DNA from: Paraspadella gotoi
Taxonomy: Eukaryota > Chaetognatha
DNA: 64,000 nt
Direction of reading: 5' to 3'
NCBI GenBank assembly: GCA_051294375.1
Contig: CM119265.1
Coordinates: 28,426,260 to 28,490,259 of the forward strand
Shown: in pieces, positions 55,664 to 64,000 of the stretch
Numbering within the stretch: position 1 is the stretch's first letter
Layout: each line of letters begins with the position of its first letter
Program-made: the position numbers and the translations under genes
The notes under the pieces: generated by a model
Seen by the model: the letters and a program-made list of their open reading frames with translations, nothing else
Database searches by the model: none
What the model was told of the DNA's origin: nothing

Positions 55664-56813
55664 TTTTGATAAAGAAAATATCGAGATCTGGATTCGGCGA
55701 GTCGAATCCGCATATACTCGCGCAAGAGTAGTCAACGCCAAAGACAAGTTTGCCTTTTTGGAGGCCAAGATCCCCGTCGACACGAATCCCCGCATCAACG
55801 AGCCTACTGCCGGCAATTGTACTCTCTTCCTCGAATATTTGCGCCGCGCTTACGGCCTTACGAATCCCCGACAAGCTAAGTTACTCCTCGACAGGAAGGT
55901 CAACGAAAAGTCGACGACCGTCTTTATAGACGACATTCGCAAAGAACTGGTTCTCAGTGAGCTCCCTCGAGACATCCGGACCAATCTCATCGACCGCGCT
56001 GAAACGGCAACCGCGGCCGAGTTAGCCAAGGCGGCCGACAAGCACTTCGACGCCAAACGTCAAACGAGCGCCGCCCCTCAACATGATCGTCGACGACGCC
56101 GTCTCCGACAATTCCAGCGACGACGATCACATCTATCCGATCAGCGCCGTCAACAGGCGCCACGACCATCGCCCAAAGCCTCACCAAAAGCAAAGCCGCC
56201 CTCATGACACCTCCAACGCCTCGTCAAGCAGATCAAGTGGCGNNNNNNNNNNGGACCTGGCTGATCGATGGAGGAGCTCTCACTAATTCCTCCAACTCCG
56301 AAGCGCGTCGCCGGCAAACGGTCCTCAGCTTCAGGCGGCGAACGGCACGCCCATCGCCTGCTACGGAACGGCACATAAGCGGATCAATTTGGGCCCAAGA
56401 TTGTTCCCATTTTAATTGCTTATCGCGGACGTCACCCAGAGCTGATTTCTTGGCGGAGTTTTTCTTGGCCGCCAATCACCGCGAAAGGAATTCTTTTGGA
56501 TTTTTCAACAATCACCTGCGCCCGCTCGTTCGTCAAGACGGTGGCACACGTCAATTTTGTCGATCAATCCGACAAATATTATCAACTGCTAGACAAATTT
56601 TCAACCGTGCTCACGCCGACATTTGAAATTCGAGAGCCCAAACACGGCGTCCGCCATTTTATCCCAACACAAGGTCGCCCTTGTCAAGCTCGGGCGAGAC
56701 GGCTCTCCCCAGAGAAACTGGCGGTTGCGAAGGCAGAACTAGATAAGATGGTGGAATTGGGCGTCGCACTACGAGCAAAAAGCCCATGGTCATCCCCACT
56801 CCACTTCTCTTAA
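55664..56813 (+). pseudogene. Decayed Ty3/gypsy retrotransposon (gag, protease, start of RT)
   Basis: Gag-like: AFDKENIEIWIRRVESAYTR, KFAFLEAKIP, FLEYLRRAYGLTNPRQAKLL, LSELPRDIRTNLIDRAET, ELAKAADKHFDA, the usual Ty3/gypsy Gag succession. After a frameshift near 56080 comes ISAVNRRHDHRPK, then a 10-base gap. A protease-like part follows with QAANGTPIACYGT and LLIADVTQ, whose catalytic Asp motif is damaged (LIDGGAL). The N-terminal edge of reverse transcriptase is FEIREPKHGVRHFIPTQGRP and RRLSPEKLAVAKAELDKM, ending SPWSSPLHF and a stop. RNase H and integrase are gone. No LTRs identified next to it. Confidence 0.85.
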
Positions 56814-56939
56814 CCTTATCTGACCGATTCTTTGGACTCTCTGGTCACCTTTGGCTTCCTTTGGGCCCGATAACTAATAACAGATAGAGAGAAACTTTTA
56901 AAAATTGACATAAATGTGTCTTTTGGTTTTCTTTTTTAA

Positions 56940-57962
56940 ACTCTTTTTTTATTCCTACAATTCCATCAAAAACTTATATCCAGCTTAATCTCATTGTTTC
57001 TACCCACACACAAAATTTCATTTCAATTTATTTATCCAATTTTTAATCAATATAATAATTATTGATTGATTAATTAACTGATTAATTATTTGATTAATTA
57101 TTATATTATTATTATATATATTATTATATTATCATGCATTTTCATTTAATATAAAAATAAAAAGAAGCATAATCTGTTAAAGATTTCTTGCCTCGTTTAC
57201 TCATTTTCCGCCATTTTTAGGCCAATTCATTTTACGGTCATATTTTCGCGGGATTAACAATAATCAATTTCATAGTTAATGAAATAAAGAAGATGATCGA
57301 ACCGCGGGCGTGAAGACAAATCAAAGGAAAAAATCTTCGCATAATCAATTAGTGAAACAGATATTTTGTTTTTTCCATTTAAATTCATTTCCACTAAGAC
57401 GATTCCATCGAAACTTGATTTCCAGCTTAATCACACACTTTCATACCCACATACAAAATTTTAAGTTCATTGTCCCATCCACTCATGAGTAATTGGTGTT
57501 CAAATAGTTTAAACACTTTTTCACTCGCACGATTTCATCAAAACTTCATATCTAGCTCAATCACACACTTCCCTACACACACACAAAATTTCATTCCAAT
57601 CCATCCATCCAATCACGAGTAATTGGAGTCTTTTGCTAAGGTGGTACGGACGAACGGACGGACAGACAGACAGACAGACAGACATCGTTCTTTTTTTCAT
57701 AATTTATCATGGTAATTATCCTTTCTTTTTCGTTGTTTGAGAGATTAACAAAGTTTGATTTTATTTTTGCAACGAATTTTATTTTACAAGAGCAGACATG
57801 TTTCGGCTCACAATACGTGCCTTCATCAGCGCATAATTTATCATAATTCGATATTCTGACATGATATATGTAGTTAGCACACAATATTGAGAGGGCGGAC
57901 CGACGGACCGACAAAGTGAATTATAGAGTCGGGATCTGCTTATAAGCAGATCCGACTAAAAA
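56940..57962 (+). repeat. Dispersed repeat D, long copy
   Basis: Related to the inside of the 52962-54204 transposon. It has three diverged ATTCCATC.AAACTT blocks (56960, 57402, 57530), AACTGATTAATTATTTGATT, TCACGAGTAATTGG, a (GGAC/AGAC)n tail and the end GTCGGGATCTGCTTATAAGC AGATCCGAC, a 12-bp-stem hairpin followed by TAAAAAT. A hammerhead-like motif (57795-57832) is inserted between tail and hairpin. Confidence 0.75.
57795..57832 (-). ncRNA. Hammerhead-ribozyme-like motif 1
   Basis: On the minus strand: GCG CTGATGA, a stem II arm with GGC.C...G.GCC pairing around one A-A mismatch, GAAA, then CATGTC. This is the conserved hammerhead core (CUGAUGA, stem II, GAAA) with a very short palindromic CATG as stem III, the form known from Penelope-like retroelements. 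Here it is embedded in repeat D. Activity is not shown. Confidence 0.6.
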
Positions 57963-58814
57963 TTATAATAAATTTTACAATTTACGCAGTCGGCCATATT
58001 TATACTAGTACTAAACCAATAAATGTTAAAATTTTAAAACAGTTTTTACTAAGATTTTTTTGCAGATTCGGATTCGTAATAAAAAGTTGATAAAAAGAAA
58101 TATAACTCTTTTTGAAAAATTCCTTCATTAAGTGGGTCAAAAATTAAAAAAAAGCTATATTTTAATGAAAGAATTTTAAAAATGATTTATATTTTCTTTT
58201 ATCAACTTTTGACGAGGAATTCAAATCTGCAATCAAAATTAAGAAAAGGCTATTTTGAAATTTTTAGAATTAGAATTCGATGGTATCCTTTTGTTTCGTT
58301 GTGTTTTGAAATTAGCAAAATATTTGTTTTTTTACAACAACAATTTTATTTGACGTAAAAAAACAGACATGTTTCGATTCTGTTTCGAATCTTCATCAGC
58401 GCATTCAGGAGCCAGAGTTAAAGAGAAAATACCATTAAATGCTTTTGTTTGTTTTAAATCTTAATATTTTAAATTTAAAGTTAAATTATAAAATTAACCG
58501 ATCTTAATGGTTAACCATTAAAATATTAGTTTTAACGGTTAGGCGAATTTCCTAAAAAATTAACGGTTATCGGAACTCTATTTAAGATTAATATTTAAAA
58601 TTAAGGTTTAAAATTATATTCTAAATTTAAAAAATATATTTAAATAAAATATTAAAATTAAAATTAAATTCCCGTATAAAGTAATCAAAATAGGGCGCTT
58701 TTGTAAAAGAGAGCCCATGTCTCACTCTTACTCACCGGATCTTCTTTCGAACATTGGACATATCACAGTTCGATTCGTACAAAACGTGAGACTCAAAATT
58801 TTTGCGTCGGACGA
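57963..58814. other. AT-rich spacer with second hammerhead motif
   Basis: No gene. It contains GACGAGGAATTCAAATCTGC-like sequence shared with 12110-12135 and the motif at 58366-58402. Confidence 0.5.
58366..58402 (-). ncRNA. Hammerhead-ribozyme-like motif 2
   Basis: On the minus strand: GCG CTGATGA A, perfect 5-bp stem II GATTC/GAATC closed by a GAAACA loop, GAAA, CATGTC. The core and flanks match motif 1 while stem II differs in sequence but still pairs, which is what structure conservation looks like. Confidence 0.7.
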
Positions 58815-59545
58815 AAACAAGAGTAGAAGAAAACAAAAGGCAATCAACATCTGAAAAGAGAGAAAGAATTGAGAGATGAGAAAAAACAAAAGGCAATCAA
58901 CATCTGAAAAGAGAGAAAGAATTTAGACATTAGAAAAAACAAAAGACAATCAACATCTGAAAAAAGAGAAAGAAATTTAGAGATGAGAAAAAACAAAAGG
59001 CAATCAACATCTGAAAAGAGAGAAAGAATTTAGACATTAGAAAAACAAAAGACAATCAACATCTGAAAAGAGAGAAAAAATTTAGAGATGAGAAAAACAA
59101 AAGGCAAACAACATCTGAAAAGAGAGAAAGAATTTAGACATTAGAAAAAACAAAAGACAATCAACATCTGAAAAGAGAGAAAGAATTGAGAGATGAGAAA
59201 AAACAAAAGGCAATCAACATCTGAAAGAGAGAAAGAATTTAGACATTAGAAAAACAAAAGACAATCAACATCTAAAAAAAGAGAAAGAATTTAGAGATGA
59301 GAAAAAACAAAAGGCAATCAACATCTGAAAAGAGAGAAAGAATTTAGACATTAGAAAAAACAAAAGACAATCAACATCTGAAAAGAGAGAAAAAATTTAG
59401 AGATGAGAAAAAACAAAAGGCAAACAACATCTGAAAAGAGAGAAAGAATTTAGACATTAGAAAAAACAAAAGACAATCAACATCTGAAAAGAGAGAAAGA
59501 ATTGAGAGATGAGAAAAAACAAAAGGCAATCAACATCTGAAAAAA
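58815..59545 (+). repeat. 54-bp satellite with two alternating variants
   Basis: About 13 units of GAGAAAAAACAAAAGGCAAT + CAACATCTGAAAAGAGAGAAAGAATT. Units alternate between ...GAGAGATGAG and ...TAGACATTAG, and between AAAGGC and AAAGAC, so the real period is a ~108-bp dimer. Confidence 0.92.
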
Positions 59546-60220
59546 ATAATAGGGGAAAAGAGGAGATGGGGAGAGAATATTAAACAATTACCGACGAGAA
59601 TGCAGATAAAATTTTAAAAAATAATTATACGTAATAAATTTAAAAAAAATAAATTAATGAAATAAAATATACAAAATACAGATGAAACGATTTCAAATTA
59701 CTAAACACTAAACTTGTTTTAAATTAAAGCCGAATATTGATTCAACAAAAACTTAAGATAATTGAATATTTAAATTCCTGGAGATCAATGCCCTCTGGAG
59801 GCTTATGGGAAAACGAAGAGCAAGGTTTTTCTTAAAAAAGTAACGGAAAAAAGAAGAGGAACGAAATGGAACTGAAGAGGATAACGTTTTGGGAAAAAAA
59901 AATAAAGGAATTAGGATATCATAATTTTTCTTTTAATATTTTTTATTTTTGTTATATGAAATTGGTACAACCAATATATATTTGGGTAAAAATTAAGGTT
60001 ACAATAAATTATGGTTAAGAATAAATTAAGAATAAGTGTAAGTTAACTAGAAAAATAAGTTAAGGTTAAAAATAAGTTAGGGGTAAGTTAGAGTGAAGGG
60101 TAAGTTAGGGGTAAGGGTAAGTTAGGGGTAAAGGTAAGTTTGGATTAGGGGTAAGTTTGGGTTAACGGTAAGTTTGGGTTAGGGGTAAGTTAGGGGTAAA
60201 TTAGAGTTAAATTTAAAATT
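59546..60220. other. A-rich spacer and GGGTAAGTTA-type degenerate repeat
   Basis: From about 60045 to 60215 the sequence is a degenerate repeat of GTTAGGGGTAAG/TTTGGGTTAA steps. It resembles TTAGGG telomere sequence loosely but has no regular hexamer register. Confidence 0.6.
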
Positions 60221-61933
60221 AAGTTTCGGCTTAAGCATACAATAATTTAACTTTTCAAAAAAATAATATTTAAATATTAATAAATTTATAAAAAAATATA
60301 ATAATAATATTTATAAAATAACAAAGTTTGTATTTATGATTACAATGATGATCATTGTAATGATCATTTAATAATTCGGAGAGAGAGAGAGATATCAAAA
60401 TTAAAATTGCCTTTCTCTCTATCTCTCAAAGTTAGTATCCAAATATTTATTAAAATTTTTAAAGGTTGAAGGTTAAAAAAAAAACAATAACCAAAACATA
60501 TCCGAATTATTAAATGATCGTGGTTATCACAAATAAAAACTGTCATTTTGTAAATATCTATCAAAGGCAGTGAAAAAAAGAAATATTACAATTACTAATA
60601 TTTAAAAAACATTTTTTAAAGAATTAAAAAGAAATCCTTAGCTCGTGAAGCTTAAAAAACGTTTTTAATATCATTGTTGTTACGGTCTTAAATTTTCTTT
60701 TCTGTAAAGAAACAAACTTTACTTTTTCTTCTTCTTTCTCTTCGTTTTCCCATAAGCCTCCAGAGCGTATTCAACTCCGGGATCGCCGTTTTTTTTTTAA
60801 ATTTTGAAAATGTGTTTTTCGATTTTGATCTGAGCTCAAAGTTTGGTGAAGATAAAATGCATGAAATAAAGAACCCGCAGACAGGCTCGAATGAGTGAAA
60901 CCCGCATATTCATAAGCGAATAGTTTTTTCTTTTCTTTTTTTTCAATTTTTTGGAAAAACTAGAAAGATTACAAGAAGTTTTAGAGCAAAGCAGTGCAGC
61001 TCCTCCGCTGCAGGGAAGCGAATGAGCTGAGCAGCGAAGGCAGCAGCCTGGATCGACCGTGAAAAAAGGAGCAGAGTAGTAGAGCAGCTGCGGAGAATGC
61101 TGCATGCTGCTCCTGAAGATCCAGGGTTCACGATTTAGAAGATTCGTATTAAATATATTTAGAAAAATTGATGATAAATAATTAAATAATTAAATAATTA
61201 GTTAAAACGAATAAGAAAAAATCTTGATTAAAAGGTTAAAAAAATAGGGATTATTTAAGAGGTTATTAAAGAGATAATTTAAAGATATTATTTGGAAATG
61301 AAAATAATGACCTCTATAATGACTGGATAGAGAGAGAGTGAGTGTGTGTGAGAGAGAGAGAGAGAGAGGGGTAGGGAGGGAGAGTGAGAAAGAGAAAGAA
61401 CATCTGTGAAGTGAGTTTTTCTCACAAATCTGTCACTAGATTGACATTTTCAGGCAGCAATAAATTTAAAACAAAAAAATGCTGGATGTTTTCTGTCCGT
61501 CTGTCTGCCAGTCCAATTTTCTTTCGTTGCCCGTATGTTTAAAATTTTGAGTAAAAATTTAAAAAAATAGATAAATAATAAAAAAAAAGAAATTCTGAGG
61601 CTTTTGTTTTTATTTCATTGTTAAACCAAAGCGCTACCTACTTTTAGCGACTCTAAACTATAGCTGTATAAAAGAAGATACGTTGTTAGAATTTTATTAA
61701 ATAAGACATAAGACACAATATCGCAATTTGTCTACTCTGCTCGTGATCATTTGTAACTGCGACCCATGGCCTATTCTCGGCCCGTCCTCTCTGAATGAAT
61801 TCTAATCTGAAAAAAAAAAACTTTATGTTCTTAACTTTTTTTCTTTTTTTCTTTGAGAAACAAGTGAAATAACAATCTCAAGAGACATTTAAACCTGAAC
61901 TTTGCAAAATCTATCATTTTAGCTTACGTAGAC

Positions 61934-61969
<36 letters not shown>

Positions 61970-62330
61970 CGTCAATATCACTACTCAATCAAAACCAAAT
62001 GCTACTTTCATTAGGTTATTAGATTATCAAGAAATAACATCACATATCAGAGATAGTTCTAATTCCAATGTGTATTTCAGAGTTTTAGCTTAACAAACGC
62101 ACCAATGAAAATAAAAATGATAGAAACATAAAATCCGGTACTATTTTAGGAATTATATTATTATTAAAAAGAAAATTAAATTTAAATTTAAATTTTTTTT
62201 CAGTGTGAATTTTTTTTTAAAATAATGTTTTGATTTATTTTGTTGTTTCATCTTTAAGGGCACGAGGGCAAAAAGGCGAGAACATAATAATTCAAGCTGC
62301 TATGTAGTAACGAAATAAATTGGGGGGAGG
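60221..62330. other. AT-rich intergenic DNA, no gene seen
   Basis: Has a 12-bp palindrome-like ACAATGATGATCATTGTAAT (60341), GA tracts at 60378 and 61328-61400, and a (GAT)n run at 61930-61970 bounded by GACGATG and GATCGTC. Several frames on the minus strand (60836-61131) are short and unsupported. Confidence 0.5.

Positions 62331-62333
<3 letters not shown>

Positions 62334-62381
<48 letters not shown>
62334..62381. repeat. (GA)n microsatellite
   Basis: Nearly pure GA over about 46 bp. Confidence 0.95.
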
Positions 62382-62383
<2 letters not shown>

Positions 62384-62631
62384 GATAAAAATAAAATACT
62401 ATGCAAAACAAAATATCACCCATTTAAACCACAGTTTGTTTTTTTTATACAATAAGATCACAAAATGACGTCATAAAAAAGTGAACATTTTTTGTACAAC
62501 TGGAAGTAAAACAAAAGAGAGGGCGGGGGAAGGGAAATTGAGAGTAAAACTTATGACTTAGCCTAAAATTGAGAATTAAACTTATAACTTCGCCCAAATA
62601 AAAAAATTAGGGGAAAATTAGGGAAAAATGG

Positions 62632-63390
<759 letters not shown>

Positions 63391-63960
63391 TCCCAATCAA
63401 TCAACGTCTTTACCAATCATTTCCTAATCCGTCACAGCCTGAACATATTATATTCTTCTTTCAATCCCCAGTTCAAACAATCAATTCGACAAAACAACCT
63501 ATCTACCAATCATTTCTTCATTCAATCAAACAATCACTTTCACGACCAATCAATCAATCAAACAACCCTTAAACATTTCTACCAATCATTTCGTTATTCA
63601 ATCAAACAATCACTTTCACGACTATTTAATCAATCAATTAGCCGTTAAACCTTTCTACCAATCATTTTTTAATTAATCAAACAATCACTTTCACGACCAT
63701 TCAATTAATCAATCAACCGTTAAACCTTTTTTCCAATGACTTTATCATGAATCAACCAATCAATGCTACAACAACTCATTTCCTTAATCAATCAAACAAT
63801 CAATCAATCTCTTGCCTAACCAATCACTTCAACAAATCATTACTTCGACCAATAAAGCAATAACTTTCACAACGAATCAAGCAATTATTTCAACCAATCA
63901 CTTTTCCACAACCAATCAATCAATCACTATTCACAACCAATGAAACAATCAAACAACCCC
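63391..63960 (+). repeat. CAAT-based ~70-bp minisatellite
   Basis: Units of ACAATCACTTTCACGACCA, TCAATCAATCAACCGTTAAA and CCTTTCTACCAATCATTTC repeat about four times (63525-63740), flanked by looser AATCAATC-rich sequence that continues towards the right edge. Confidence 0.85.
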
Positions 63961-64000
63961 GTTCCCCAACATCGTCTTTAACGTCTTCATCTTCTCGGTC

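Noticed and set aside
60045-60215. Interstitial telomere
   Set aside because: GTTAGGGG-like steps lack a regular hexamer register; looks like a degenerate minisatellite.

Overview
The window is nuclear DNA of an animal, most likely an invertebrate. It has spliceosomal GT-AG introns, a calponin/transgelin-type muscle protein, a probable single-pass receptor with a TIR/SEFIR-like tail, and AT-rich, repeat-dense intergenic DNA. Nothing fixes the phylum. Short N runs (for example 6635-6650, 17475-17484, 35981-35990, 56243-56252) mark scaffold gaps. All exon models were built by eye from splice signals and phase, so they are hypotheses without RNA support.

Layout. 1-735: 5' part of a transgelin-like gene on the minus strand. 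1.2-4.7 kb: old dispersed repeats plus two retroelement relics whose primer-binding sites copy far more of a tRNA (Lys, Leu) than usual. 4.9-15.8 kb: a tandem array of three paralogous genes for small secreted helical proteins, each with six exons and the same intron phases (1,0,1,1,2). 16.6-19.5 kb: a six-exon gene for a secreted His-rich, then Met/Gln-repeat protein with a furin-like site. 19.7-24.4 kb: a SINE-like copy, blank AT-rich DNA and a broken ORF. 24.5-28.5 kb: an intron-less, virus-like block of consecutive ORFs with frameshifts and a 430-bp partial duplication. 28.6-43 kb: GC-rich exons of several unrecognised genes, including two sharing a new-looking C-x9-C-x10-C-H-H ending, a secreted Ser/Pro-rich protein, a coiled-coil gene with two twin mini-introns bounded by inverted repeats, and a bublin-like exon on the opposite strand. 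43.9-46.5 kb: LTR-type debris with a full antisense tRNA-Lys. 47.6-50.9 kb (minus): the receptor gene, whose last splice acceptor lies in a 42-bp minisatellite that multiplies that acceptor. 51-64 kb: repeats, comprising a 1.24-kb DNA transposon with 29-bp terminal inverted repeats, a decayed Ty3/gypsy gag-pol, two hammerhead-ribozyme-like motifs, a 54-bp satellite and long GA tracts.

How the parts relate. The three secreted paralogues and the His-rich gene are neighbours on the plus strand and all carry signal peptides, so a secretory tissue is a reasonable guess, but no function can be assigned. The receptor, transgelin and bublin-like genes look like ordinary cellular genes. Most of the rest is mobile or tandem DNA, often nested in introns. 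The most unusual items are the tRNA-extended primer sites, the hammerhead motifs, the twin inverted-ended introns, the splice-site minisatellite and the virus-like cassette.
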